Notes: generated by a model not told the origin, from the sequence alone. Numbered from the stretch's first letter, positions 8,525-18,098 are shown. The stretch: 64,000 nt of DNA from JAKFXL01 sp947085765 (GCA_947085765.1 CAMTXZ010000004.1:40409-104408), one strand, 5' to 3'. Program-made: numbers and translations.

Positions 8525-11200
8525 TTACAACGTTTTACCCTCAGAGTACCTCACGCTGGCCGCTGGTATGGTACTGCTCATACCATGATCAGTGAAGGTG
8601 GGTAACAACGTGCTACCTGCATCCACATCAAGCGCACTGCCCAGGGTCACATCCGGTGCACCTGTTGCTGGCTGAGCCACCTCCGCCAGGAAGATACTCA
8701 CCTGCAGGGGTTTGATGTAATAAACCACACCATTACTGTCGGTCACTTGTGTGCCAGCGGCAATGTTGATGACCTTCTGCGACAGGGCGGAACTCATCGT
8801 CCAGTCATTTTTTTGCAGATCCTTGTAGAGATCCGGCATACCGTGCATCCAACCATCAAACTGTAGCGCCAAGGTTTTGGAAACACCGCTCTGATAACTG
8901 TAGGCGTAAGACTGGGCTGTCAGACTAATCGGATCAGACAACAATTTGTACTGACTGTTGGCGTCAATCAGATACTGCTGAGTACCCCAGCCACCATTGT
9001 CCGAGTACTCCCAATTAAACTGTACGGGGCGAGTGCTGCCGGTTGGCACACCAAACCCATTAACACCTACCACCGTACCACTTGCATCCAACGGTTGATT
9101 TGCATCATTAAATGCCTGCAAACCCCACTCACCTGAGGTATACACCAAACCGGTATCATCACCATTGGTGCTCGGGTCATCCGCCTTATAGACCAGCTTC
9201 ATAAAGGTAGCGGTATTGGCTGAATTGGTATCCAGCATCAATTTCACTTCAGGCCGCCATGGTGTACCCAGGTGGTCCGTTCCTGTTGGCAGGAATGAGG
9301 TTATATTCGAAGGGTTGACCGTCGATTGCAGCTCCAGTTGCACCTCATAATCGGCCGCAACGTTGTTTACCGCAATGCGGCGCACGGCATAGTTAACACC
9401 ATTACTGTTGATGTAATACTCCCGTCCCTGTTCGGGGGTGAAATTGGTATCACCAGCAGCATCAAAGGTCGGCGTCCAGCTTTGCTGATCAAATGAGGTC
9501 AGCTTCTTCTGCACCCAGCCAGTCTTGCCAGAGGTGAAATCACCTGTGTACTGGATATAGGTTGAACCACCGATGTCGACCCAGAGCTGCTCACCATTGG
9601 AGCCCGTATAAAGAGTGCCACCACTGGTAGTAGTCAAACCATTTTGCCCCTGCATGGCTGGATAGAAACCAGCCGTGGTGAAGTTCGCTGTGCCATCTGC
9701 AGCGGCGAGGTAGACATAGTTCAAGGAAGTTTGATTGACGTTATCCCAGCGACCAATATTGACCGACTTACGGGTATCGCCTTTCAACTCACCCCATTTA
9801 TTAAATGCTACCAGCGGACCGGCAATATTGGTTTGGAACGATACACATCTGGAAGAGAGCGCGGCATTAAAATCGACCCAACCGCCTTCACACGTCACCC
9901 AGGCGCCATTGTCATTAAACAGTTCAAAACGTTTATTGGTGAAGGTCTCCACCGCAATATCCTTGATGTCATCCGGACTGCCAGCCACCAGGGCACGCTT
10001 GGTGAACGAGCCGTTAAATGTAGGGGAGACGGTAAACTGCTCCGGCGTGGCACCGGCAGCAAAATCTTCGCGTGTCACCACCTTGCCTGCTGGCACACCG
10101 CCCTGACCACCGCCCCAAAGCTGATGGCGCCCCTGCCAGGCGCCATAATAGGCGTGCTGGGTAGCACCATTACCATCCACATAGGAGACTGGGGAACCAA
10201 ACGATTTGTGTTTCTGCACATTATCGCCAGCGGCAATACCCGTGGCGGCGTTGGCGTAGAAGAGGCCGTAACGATGAGTCATCTCAACTTCACTATTGCG
10301 GTCTTTATAAACCGGGCCACTACCGTCGTCCACCACCAGATAAGCGGCGTTATAAGCGTAAGAAGCGGCCTTGGTGGCCGGGACACAGTTCTGGCTCTGG
10401 CAACTGCTGTTATCGGGATATTCAACCTTGCCGTAACCGGAATTGCCGGTACGGTAAAGTACGGCACGGGAGAACCAATCCCCTTCGTCCTCATTGATCT
10501 TCAGCTCTGGCATACCGTTATTACTGCGTGAAGTGGCGACAAAAAACTTGCTGGCGTCAGCACCAAAGGCGACATTCAGATCCCACTCACCATAACTCGA
10601 TACCGTGCCATCACTAGCAAAGGTGGCGCCGCTGTAGATCTTGAACTCAGCACGAATGACTTTTTTCTGACCGGGGGTGTCTCTATCCTCCTCCTCAATC
10701 CACGCCTGCACTTTATTAAACTCAGCGGTGCTGCCATCAGGATGCAAACCAGTCACAAGTTCCGACTTAATGACCCAGGGCTGAAGCTGTTTCACTGAGA
10801 TGCCATTATTATCATCTTCCCAGGCCACCATCGCCTTATAAGCAACACCATCCTGGTTGGCGGCGTCGTTATAATGAGTTTGGGACAGGGCACTCATCAC
10901 CTGTTCAATGATAGAGAACTGCTCCAGGGCATGTTCTTCCACATATTTTGAGGTCGCCGCCTTGTTGTAATCTGAACTCGAACCAAGATCTGCCGCAGCA
11001 CGATCCAAGCGCCCCAACAATGACGCACCACGCAATGAAGCCGCCGTTGAAGTAGCCGCAGGCACCGCAGAAATCTCTGTAGGCAGTGTATAAGAACGAG
11101 TTGTAGCGCCAGATGTGGAGGCACTATCGCCACCACCGCAACCGGCCAGCGCCAATGCCACACCCGCCGTTACTGCCTTGAGTAGAAACTTTTGACTCAT
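8525..11200 (-). CDS. large secreted lipoprotein of unknown function
   Basis: 891 residues. The N-terminus is a lipoprotein signal: MSQKFLLK, a hydrophobic stretch, then lipobox LAGC followed by GGGDSAS, with no Asp at +2, so outer-membrane sorting is expected. I start at 11200 rather than at the open frame end 11242 because only this Met gives a proper signal peptide. The mature part is rich in Gly, Asn, Ser, Thr and aromatics, looks mainly beta-stranded, and has two Cys pairs (SSCQSQNC; CEGGW...SSRC) that may form disulfides. A notable segment is AYYGAWQGRHQLWGGG. I recognise no catalytic domain. It ends in a strong terminator and diverges from a FemAB-like gene across about 290 nt holding a CRP-type site. 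Confidence 0.8.
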   Translation of the reverse strand: MSQKFLLKAVTAGVALALAGCGGGDSASTSGATTRSYTLPTEISAVPAATSTAASLRGASLLGRLDRAAADLGSSSDYNKAATSKYVEEHALEQFSIIEQVMSALSQTHYNDAANQDGVAYKAMVAWEDDNNGISVKQLQPWVIKSELVTGLHPDGSTAEFNKVQAWIEEEDRDTPGQKKVIRAEFKIYSGATFASDGTVSSYGEWDLNVAFGADASKFFVATSRSNNGMPELKINEDEGDWFSRAVLYRTGNSGYGKVEYPDNSSCQSQNCVPATKAASYAYNAAYLVVDDGSGPVYKDRNSEVEMTHRYGLFYANAATGIAAGDNVQKHKSFGSPVSYVDGNGATQHAYYGAWQGRHQLWGGGQGGVPAGKVVTREDFAAGATPEQFTVSPTFNGSFTKRALVAGSPDDIKDIAVETFTNKRFELFNDNGAWVTCEGGWVDFNAALSSRCVSFQTNIAGPLVAFNKWGELKGDTRKSVNIGRWDNVNQTSLNYVYLAAADGTANFTTAGFYPAMQGQNGLTTTSGGTLYTGSNGEQLWVDIGGSTYIQYTGDFTSGKTGWVQKKLTSFDQQSWTPTFDAAGDTNFTPEQGREYYINSNGVNYAVRRIAVNNVAADYEVQLELQSTVNPSNITSFLPTGTDHLGTPWRPEVKLMLDTNSANTATFMKLVYKADDPSTNGDDTGLVYTSGEWGLQAFNDANQPLDASGTVVGVNGFGVPTGSTRPVQFNWEYSDNGGWGTQQYLIDANSQYKLLSDPISLTAQSYAYSYQSGVSKTLALQFDGWMHGMPDLYKDLQKNDWTMSSALSQKVINIAAGTQVTDSNGVVYYIKPLQVSIFLAEVAQPATGAPDVTLGSALDVDAGSTLLPTFTDHGMSSTIPAASVRYSEGKTL

Positions 11201-11323
11201 CGTGTCACCTTGTCTGACTGTGTTGACGATCATCATCGCCATGGGAAATCCGGACTGAACAATTCAAAAGATCAGCTGAATGTTTTTATCGACAGCCAGA
11301 CAGGAATCGTTGTGGGGTATTTA

Positions 11324-11339
11324 TGTGAACTGCGTCACA
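11324..11339. promoter_or_regulatory. CRP/Vfr-type operator
   Basis: TGTGAACTGCGTCACA fits the TGTGA-N6-TCACA consensus exactly and is flanked by A/T bases. It lies about 124 nt upstream of the lipoprotein ATG and about 150 nt upstream of the acyltransferase ATG, in the only intergenic region between them (11201-11490). No confident -10/-35 pair was picked for either gene. Confidence 0.6.
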
Positions 11340-11490
11340 ATTTCAGATACTCGCCACTGGACATGATCGCAATCCACCCTGGGTATAAATTTTTATGAAT
11401 TACACACCAAGCAGTTCACGCCGTTACTGGAGCCACTCTAAAAAACTCATTTAATGGCAATAAAAGACAATGTCGTTAGAATGTCCCCCC

Positions 11491-12633
11491 ATGAGAGTAG
11501 AAATTATCAAGCAACTGGATGATATTGAACCGCTGGCATGGAACCGTCTTAGCCAGGGCAACAATCCGTTCCTGAAACATGAATTCCTTGTGGCGCTGGA
11601 GCGACACAACTGCGTCGGCGGCAAAAGTGGCTGGTTGCCCCATCACATTGTGGTTTTTTCCGAATCCGGCACGCTGCTGGGGGCCGCCCCGCTCTACCTC
11701 AAATACAACTCTTACGGTGAGTTTGTCTTTGACTGGTCCTGGGCCGAGGCCTATCAACGCCACGGCCTCGACTACTACCCCAAACTGGTTGGCACCATTC
11801 CCTTCACCCCCATGACTGGTGAGCGACTGCTGATCGCTGACGATGCCGATCAAAACGCAGTACGCGCAGCAATCATCAATGCCACCATTGAAACAGCACA
11901 AAGCTGCAACGTCTCGTCAGTGCACTGGCTCTTCACCACCGTTGCCGAAAAAGAGTGGCTACAGCAGCACGGGCTGGCAATACGGCTTGACTGCCAATAC
12001 CACTGGCACAATCGCAATTATAAAAATTTTGCTGATTATCTGGACCATTTCAGCTCACGCAAACGCAAAAACATCCTCAAGGAGCGGCGTCAGGTACAGG
12101 AGGCGGGAGTCACTTTTCGTATTGTGCATGGTCCCGACATCAGCGCTGATGAGTGGAGCCTCTTTCATCACTACTACTGCGCCATCTATGACCGCAAATG
12201 GGGTGTTCCCAGCTTAACGTTAGGTTTTTTTGAGGAGATTGGCCAGACACTCGGCGAACAGGTGGTGTTGGTGTTGGCCTATCAACAGGGCGAGTGTATT
12301 GCTGCGGCGCTGAATCTGCGCAGTGACGATACACTCTATGGCCGCCACTGGGGCTGTCGTGACCAGATCCCGGCCCTCCATTTTGAGGCCTGCTATTACC
12401 AGGGGCTGGAATACTGCATCGAACACGGCCTGAAATGTTTTGAACCCGGCACCCAAGGAGAACACAAGATCGCCCGTGGCTTCCTGCCCAGCGCCACCTG
12501 GTCAGCTCACTGGATCGCCCATCCCGAATTTCGCCGTGCCATTGAAGAGTTCACACTTGCCGAGCAGATAGAGATCGAGAAACGGATGGCGGCGCTGCAA
12601 CAGCTCTCCCCCTTCCGTAGCGATGTGGCTTAG
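11491..12633 (+). CDS. FemAB-like predicted N-acyltransferase (COG3146 type)
   Basis: 380 residues. Resembles the predicted N-acyltransferases of the GNAT/FemAB superfamily (COG3146, formerly DUF482), whose substrate is unknown. Characteristic segments are NPFLKHEFLVALE near the N-terminus, FSSRKRKNILKERRQV in the middle and CFEPGTQGEHKIARGF near the C-terminus. The frame extends seven codons upstream (11470), but MRVEIIKQLDDIEP is the better family start. No signal peptide or TM. It stands between a divergent lipoprotein gene and rlmJ (30-nt gap, possibly cotranscribed). Confidence 0.82.
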   Translation: MRVEIIKQLDDIEPLAWNRLSQGNNPFLKHEFLVALERHNCVGGKSGWLPHHIVVFSESGTLLGAAPLYLKYNSYGEFVFDWSWAEAYQRHGLDYYPKLVGTIPFTPMTGERLLIADDADQNAVRAAIINATIETAQSCNVSSVHWLFTTVAEKEWLQQHGLAIRLDCQYHWHNRNYKNFADYLDHFSSRKRKNILKERRQVQEAGVTFRIVHGPDISADEWSLFHHYYCAIYDRKWGVPSLTLGFFEEIGQTLGEQVVLVLAYQQGECIAAALNLRSDDTLYGRHWGCRDQIPALHFEACYYQGLEYCIEHGLKCFEPGTQGEHKIARGFLPSATWSAHWIAHPEFRRAIEEFTLAEQIEIEKRMAALQQLSPFRSDVA

Positions 12634-12663
12634 AATAACGCTCCCTCTTATTCGGTTCAGATC

Positions 12664-13506
12664 ATGTTTGGTTATCGCCACAACTTCCACGCCGGCAACT
12701 ATGCCGATGTTGTCAAACACGTAGTCCTTATCAGCCTGTTGCAGGCGCTCCAGCAGAAGCCAAAACCGTTCTATCTGCAAGATAGCCATGGCGGCATTGG
12801 TAGATACGACCTGATGAGTGATGAGGCGCAGAAAAATGGCGAATATCTGAGCGGCATCAGCCGCCTCTGGCAGGCACAAAACCCACCCGTCGCCGTGCAA
12901 AAATATCTGGAGGTCGTGCGCTCCTTTAATAGTGACGGTGAGCTGCGTTACTACCCCGGTTCACCACGACTGGGGCGTGCGCTACTGCGGGAAAACGATC
13001 GCATGGTGATCACTGAGCTGAACAAGGTTGATTGTGAAACCTTGAGACATGAGTTCAAAGGCGACCGCCAAGTGATGGTTCAGCTACAGGATGGCTATCA
13101 GGGCATCAAGGCCTATCTGCCGCCAGCCGAACGGCGCGGCCTGGTATTGATCGACCCGGCCTATGAACTGAAAGATGAGTATGAACGGCTGATCCGTGGC
13201 CTGCAAAAAGGTTACCGACGCTGGCCGACCGGCATCTACGCCATCTGGTATCCGTTGATGAGCAGCACGATTCGCGAGGGGTTTTTCACTGCGTTAAAAG
13301 AGACGGGCATCCGCAAAATCCTCGCCGCCGAGCTGACCATCAAACCACTTCAGGCGGAGAAAGAGATGTGTGGCAGCGGCATGATCATCATCAATGCCCC
13401 GTGGCAACTGGACCAGCAACTCAAGAACGAACTTGAGTGGCTCTGGCCGCTGCTGAGTGATACACAGGAAGGGGGCGTAAACGTGGAGTGGCTGGTGCCC
13501 GAATAA
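12664..13506 (+). CDS. rlmJ: 23S rRNA (adenine-2030-N6)-methyltransferase RlmJ
   Basis: Methylates N6 of A2030 in 23S rRNA using SAM. 280 residues, collinear with E. coli RlmJ: FGYRHNFHAGNYADVVKH at the start, the ELRYYPGSP segment, and a closing WIVPE-like WLVPE. Two motifs differ from what I recall of the family: motif I reads DSHGGIGRY (D40-Y48) instead of DTHAGAGRY, and catalytic motif IV reads D164-P-A-Y-E instead of DPPYE. Asp164 and Tyr167 are retained. Converges tightly (8 nt) on malQ. Confidence 0.93.
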   Translation: MFGYRHNFHAGNYADVVKHVVLISLLQALQQKPKPFYLQDSHGGIGRYDLMSDEAQKNGEYLSGISRLWQAQNPPVAVQKYLEVVRSFNSDGELRYYPGSPRLGRALLRENDRMVITELNKVDCETLRHEFKGDRQVMVQLQDGYQGIKAYLPPAERRGLVLIDPAYELKDEYERLIRGLQKGYRRWPTGIYAIWYPLMSSTIREGFFTALKETGIRKILAAELTIKPLQAEKEMCGSGMIIINAPWQLDQQLKNELEWLWPLLSDTQEGGVNVEWLVPE

Positions 13507-13514
13507 AGTCTGGT

Positions 13515-14999
13515 TTAACTCCGACCATAGAGCGCCATCAACGCCTTGAGTTTGGGCGCCAACTCATCATCAAGCTGAGACCACTCAAAACGCCAGCGCC
13601 AGTTGCCCTCTGAAGTACCCGGGGTATTCATACGATGTTCGCTGCCCAGCTCCAGCAGATCCTGCATCGGCAGGATGGTCAGACGGGCAACGGAGGCCAA
13701 GGTCGAACGGATCATGGGCCAGGGCATCGCCTCCTGCGGCATGCCGAGATAGCTTTGCACATGTTGCTGCACCGCCTGCGGCAGCGCCTGATACCAGCCG
13801 AGGCTGGTATCGTTGTCATGGGTGCCGGTGTAGACCACGCTGTCAATTGTCTGGTTATGTGGCAGATAGGGATTGCTGGCATCACCGCCAAAGGCAAACT
13901 GCAATATCTTCATGCCCGGCAGATTATATTTTTGGCGCAGGTCATCAACCTCAATAGTGATAATGCCCAGATCCTCGGCCACCAGCGGCAATGGATCAAA
14001 CACCTCATGCAGCGCATCAAACAGCTCATCGCCGGGCGCCTTGACCCAGCGGCCATTCATCGCGGTCTCTTCATGAGCCGGGATCTCCCAGTAGGCTTCA
14101 AAGCCACGGAAGTGATCGATGCGGACCCAGTCAAACATCTCCAGCTGAGCGGCAATGCGCTGTTTCCACCAACTGAAACCGTCAGTCCTCATCTGGTCCC
14201 AGTTATAGTGCGGGTTGCCCCAACGCTGCCCGGTCGCAGAGAAGTAATCGGGTGGCACACCTGCCACCACTTGGGCCTTGCCCTGCTCATCAAGCATAAA
14301 GAGTTCACGATTGGCCCAGACCTCAGCACTATCATGGGCGACAAAGATCGGCATATCGCCAAACAGCAATACGTTGCGTTGACGGGCGTAGTCCCGCAGC
14401 TGATGCCATTGACGGAAGAAGGCAAACTGTTCGAAACGGACAAAATTCAGCTCATCTTTCAGGGCTTCACCAATCTTTGCCAGCGCTGCATCATCATAGT
14501 CACGCAGCTCCGCTGGCCACTCCAGCCAGTGACCGTTTCCCTGAGACTGGCGAATCGCCTGGAACAGGGCGTAATCCTCTAACCAGCCACTATGTGCGGC
14601 AATAAAATGGCCAAACTCCGCCCTGAGAGCCTCATCCGCCGCCGCCTGCTGCATAAACCCCTGATAGGCCAATTGCAACCTGCCACGGCGATACTGAACA
14701 AAATCCTCTGGTTCGGTCTCATCAGACGCCTGCAGCCAACCCCACTCCTGTAACCGACTCAGGCTAATCAGCAGTGGGTTGCCGGCATGAACAGAGAGCC
14801 CCTGATAGGGTGAGTGATCACCATGGGTAGGCACCAACGGCAAGACCTGCCAGACCGTGATGCCGCTGGCGGCAAGGAAGTCGACAAAACGATAGGCATC
14901 AGCACCGAGGTCACCACACCCCGCCCCACCGGGTAGCGAGCTGGGATGGAGCAGTACACCACTACGGCGACGGGTTAACGGGGTATCAGCGGGCACCAC
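13515..14999 (-). CDS. malQ: 4-alpha-glucanotransferase (amylomaltase)
   Basis: GH77 enzyme that disproportionates maltodextrins by moving glucan segments between chains. 494 residues, the short bacterial form. The catalytic triad is visible: nucleophile D295 in WVRIDHFRG, acid/base E342 in AEDLGII, and D395 in THDNDTS. It starts with GTG, sharing one base with the stop codon of the upstream GH57 gene, so the two are translationally coupled. It closes the glgC-GH57-malQ operon. Confidence 0.95.
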   Translation of the reverse strand: MVPADTPLTRRRSGVLLHPSSLPGGAGCGDLGADAYRFVDFLAASGITVWQVLPLVPTHGDHSPYQGLSVHAGNPLLISLSRLQEWGWLQASDETEPEDFVQYRRGRLQLAYQGFMQQAAADEALRAEFGHFIAAHSGWLEDYALFQAIRQSQGNGHWLEWPAELRDYDDAALAKIGEALKDELNFVRFEQFAFFRQWHQLRDYARQRNVLLFGDMPIFVAHDSAEVWANRELFMLDEQGKAQVVAGVPPDYFSATGQRWGNPHYNWDQMRTDGFSWWKQRIAAQLEMFDWVRIDHFRGFEAYWEIPAHEETAMNGRWVKAPGDELFDALHEVFDPLPLVAEDLGIITIEVDDLRQKYNLPGMKILQFAFGGDASNPYLPHNQTIDSVVYTGTHDNDTSLGWYQALPQAVQQHVQSYLGMPQEAMPWPMIRSTLASVARLTILPMQDLLELGSEHRMNTPGTSEGNWRWRFEWSQLDDELAPKLKALMALYGRS

Positions 15000-16711
15000 T
15001 AAGTTTCCCGTCCCGGACGCATAACACCACCAGCATCAGGATTGCCACCACCATGGGTAAAGGAGTGCGCGAGATACTCTGGCGGTTCTACGCCGAGCAT
15101 TTCATAGAGCGTATTCAATTGCAGGCGATAAAGTCGTTCAAAATCTTTCACTGCATCAGAGGGGTTATAGTCTCCAAACCACCAGAACCAATCAGACCCC
15201 TCGCAGATCGCCAGCTGGCGCTCCAGCGCCTGCAACTGCTCACCGCTCCATTTCTCGGGTTTGACCACCTGATCGTAAACCCGCTTGGCATCGACCAACA
15301 TATCCCAACCGCGGTTTTTATCTTCGCCGCCAATCCAGGTGGAGAAGCTGCCATAGACCCAACTGCCTGCCACAATATGCGGTAGCGAGGGTGACGGCGC
15401 TTGCTGCTGCCGCAACACCTCACTGAAGGTGGTGAGTTCCAATCCAGGGTGATCAGCCAGCCGCTCGTAGAGGGCGCTGAGAAAATAGTAACCATTCTCC
15501 GGGTAGTACTCCCAGGCGTTCTCACCATCAAGAATAATAGAGACCACCGCATCAGGTTTGTCGGCATTAGCAACAGCAATGTTCTCCAGATGCTGCACAA
15601 AATCACCCACCGCATCGTCAGCATGCCACTTGGAATAGACAAAACCGACCAGATCGGAGAGCCCATCGTCACGAAAAAAACAGGCAATCTGCTGTTCAGC
15701 GGGTCGATAGGATTGATGAACAACCTGCTCCTCGCGTAACTCAGCGGGGGTCTGCGGCAGATTGAGGCTGTTGCGCAGCACACTCTCGCCACTGGCGGCC
15801 CAACGGAAACCATATTTATCCATCAGTGCCAGAGTCGCCATGCTCATTGCACCCTCTGACGGCCAGCACCCCTCTGGCTTCATACCAAAGTAATGCTCAT
15901 AGGTTTCAATGCCTTTTTTGATATGCCATTCGGAACGCTCCAGGCCACCCGGGTAGTGGTCTGCCAACGGCAGCTTAACGTCCGGCATCGCCTCACGTGC
16001 GCTACCGATATCAAGTAGCAGCGGCACTATCGGATGGGCATAGGGTGTCACCGACAGCTCCACACGCCCCTCTTCAGCAAGGCGACGGTAACGGCCGATC
16101 ACACCGCTCAGGAGTTCGGAGATGAGCTCCAGCAACAGACGTCGATCATGCATAGTGAAACAGCTGCCCTTGGCAATCAGCGCCTGGGCACGAGCATCAC
16201 TACGACGCACCGTCTCACCCAGCCAGGCCAGGTGGTACCAGGTCACAAGGTCGGCCAGATATTGGCTATTGATGTAGGTCCACTCATCAGCGCGCAACTC
16301 CAGACGCGACGCCATATCCACCAGCCGCTGGTAATTGGGGAAACGGTGAATAATGGTTTTTTCGTTGGCGCGCAAACAGGACTTGATCAACTGTGCACGC
16401 CCTTCATCATCCTGCGGCAAAGCTGGACTCACCAGGGCCGCTAACAGAGGGTCCGTGATAACAGCCCCCTCCTTAAGAAAACGTTCTACTTGATGGCTAT
16501 AGTCATCCAGCTGCTCCAGCAGGATAGGGGCAAAATTGACAACCGCCTTGGCACCTGGCACCGCTTCCAGATGAGCGGCCATATCAACATAGTCTTTGAT
16601 GCCATGCAGGTAGGTCCAGGGCAGGTGATACTCTCCCGCAGCCGGATCAAAATAGTTGGGCTGATGCATATGCCAACAGAGCACCACCTTTAAACGAGCA
16701 TTATCTGACAT
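14999..16711 (-). CDS. GH57 alpha-glucan hydrolase or transferase
   Basis: 570 residues of the glycoside hydrolase 57 fold. Motif 1 is WHMHQPNY (residues 13-20). The predicted nucleophile is E286 in CWPSEG and the acid/base is D395 in ILDGENAWE. Members act on alpha-1,4 or alpha-1,6 glucans as amylases, 4-alpha-glucanotransferases or branching enzymes; the sequence alone does not settle which. A canonical glgB is next door, so a branching role is less needed here. It overlaps glgC (11 nt) and malQ (1 nt), pointing to coordinated glycogen or maltodextrin turnover. No signal peptide, so cytoplasmic. Confidence 0.9.
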   Translation of the reverse strand: MSDNARLKVVLCWHMHQPNYFDPAAGEYHLPWTYLHGIKDYVDMAAHLEAVPGAKAVVNFAPILLEQLDDYSHQVERFLKEGAVITDPLLAALVSPALPQDDEGRAQLIKSCLRANEKTIIHRFPNYQRLVDMASRLELRADEWTYINSQYLADLVTWYHLAWLGETVRRSDARAQALIAKGSCFTMHDRRLLLELISELLSGVIGRYRRLAEEGRVELSVTPYAHPIVPLLLDIGSAREAMPDVKLPLADHYPGGLERSEWHIKKGIETYEHYFGMKPEGCWPSEGAMSMATLALMDKYGFRWAASGESVLRNSLNLPQTPAELREEQVVHQSYRPAEQQIACFFRDDGLSDLVGFVYSKWHADDAVGDFVQHLENIAVANADKPDAVVSIILDGENAWEYYPENGYYFLSALYERLADHPGLELTTFSEVLRQQQAPSPSLPHIVAGSWVYGSFSTWIGGEDKNRGWDMLVDAKRVYDQVVKPEKWSGEQLQALERQLAICEGSDWFWWFGDYNPSDAVKDFERLYRLQLNTLYEMLGVEPPEYLAHSFTHGGGNPDAGGVMRPGRET

Positions 16712-17966
16712 AGTGCAACTCTTGTCCTAGCATCTCTGGTGAGACCAATACCACACCACCTTCCGAGACATGGAAGCGTTCAGCATCAGCTTTAGGATCC
16801 TCCCCTATCACCATACCGGAAGGTATCTTGCAGCCCTTATCAATCACCGCTTTAGTAATACGGCAGTTACGTCCAATCTCAACACCAGGCAGCACAATAG
16901 TCTCTTCCAGCTTGGTGAACGAATGGACCCGCACATTGGAGAAGAGCAAGGAACGACGCACTGTCGCCCCTGAAATCAGACAGCCACCCGACACCATTGA
17001 ATCAATCGCCTGACCACGACGCCCCTCATCATCGAAGATAAATTTCGCGGGTGGCAACTGTTCTTGATGGGTCCAAATAGGCCAGTGAGCATCATACAGA
17101 TTCAACTCTGGCGTCACCGAAACCAGCTCCATGTTAGCCTCCCAGAAAGCATCCACTGTCCCAACATCACGCCAGTAGCTCTGCTGCCCAGTCTGCACAT
17201 CACGGAAAGGATAGGAGAAGACACGATAGTTCTTGATCACATCGGGGATGATGTTCTTACCAAAATCATGATCAGATGTCGTGGTATCGGCATCATTAAT
17301 CAGTCGCTCATAAAGAAAGTCTGTATTGAAAATATAGATCCCCATGGAAGCCAGGGCCGTCTCTGGTTTGCCTGGCGCAGCTTGCGGCTGACTGGGTTTT
17401 TCGTTGAAATCATTAACACGGCCACTTTCATCAACACTCATCACGCCGAAGGCTTTGGCCTCCTCCAACGTCACGTCAAGACAACCAATAGTCATATCAG
17501 CATTATTTTCAACATGGTGAGCCAACATCGGACCGTAGTCCATTTTGTAGATATGGTCACCCGCCAGTATCAGCACATACTTGGGCTTGTGCGCACGAAT
17601 GATATCGATATTCTGATAGACGGCGTCAGCAGTGCCTGCATACCAGGACTCTTCAATACGTTGCTGCGCCGGCAACAGCTCGATGAACTCACCAAACTCA
17701 CCGCGAAAATATCCCCAACCCTGCTGGATATGGCGAATCAATGAATGCGATTTATACTGCGTAAGCACACCGATGCGGCGTATGCCTGAGTTGATGCAAT
17801 TAGAGAGAGGGAAATCAATAATTCTAAACTTGCCACCAAACGGCACAGCAGGCTTAACACGCCAAGTGGTCAACTGTTTAAGGCGTGTGCCACGTCCACC
17901 GGCCAGGATCAGCGCCAACGTATCACGGGTCAATCGACTAACAAAACGTGTGTCTTCCATGGTCAT
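16701..17966 (-). CDS. glgC: glucose-1-phosphate adenylyltransferase (copy 2)
   Basis: Supplies ADP-glucose for glycogen synthesis. 421 residues, with LAGGRGTRLKQLTTWRVKPAVPFGGKFRIIDF, GDHIYKMDYGPML and a C-terminal beta-helix carrying PSGMVIGEDP. This copy is closer to the classic E. coli GlgC pattern than the one at 7055-8278. It heads the glgC-GH57-malQ operon and diverges from glgB across 142 nt, so the four genes probably share regulation. Two starts (MTM) are possible three residues apart. Confidence 0.95.
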   Translation of the reverse strand: MTMEDTRFVSRLTRDTLALILAGGRGTRLKQLTTWRVKPAVPFGGKFRIIDFPLSNCINSGIRRIGVLTQYKSHSLIRHIQQGWGYFRGEFGEFIELLPAQQRIEESWYAGTADAVYQNIDIIRAHKPKYVLILAGDHIYKMDYGPMLAHHVENNADMTIGCLDVTLEEAKAFGVMSVDESGRVNDFNEKPSQPQAAPGKPETALASMGIYIFNTDFLYERLINDADTTTSDHDFGKNIIPDVIKNYRVFSYPFRDVQTGQQSYWRDVGTVDAFWEANMELVSVTPELNLYDAHWPIWTHQEQLPPAKFIFDDEGRRGQAIDSMVSGGCLISGATVRRSLLFSNVRVHSFTKLEETIVLPGVEIGRNCRITKAVIDKGCKIPSGMVIGEDPKADAERFHVSEGGVVLVSPEMLGQELHYVR

Positions 17967-18065
17967 GCTATCACCCTATTCCATTTACAAAAGTCCCGTT
18001 GCTATAACGGCGACAACTTGACATCGGCCAGCATCCAAAAAACTTTTGTTGAGAGGACCTTATGT

Positions 18066-18098
18066 TATGATCTTATCCAATATCACAACTTGATCATA
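18066..18098 (+). promoter_or_regulatory. inverted repeat at the predicted glgB promoter
   Basis: TATGATC (18066-18072) and GATCATA (18092-18098) form a 7-bp inverted repeat. The left arm contains a plausible -10 TATGAT; the right arm would lie in the 5' leader, just before the glgB ATG at 18109. The matching -35 is weak, as expected for an activated or regulated promoter. Confidence 0.35.

Noticed and set aside
9644..10531. 295-codon open frame opposite the lipoprotein gene
   Set aside because: The minus-strand gene has a signal peptide, lipobox and terminator; the opposite frame shows none of these.
18018..18023. Perfect TTGACA between glgC and glgB
   Set aside because: No acceptable -10 lies 16-18 nt downstream, so it was not called as a promoter.
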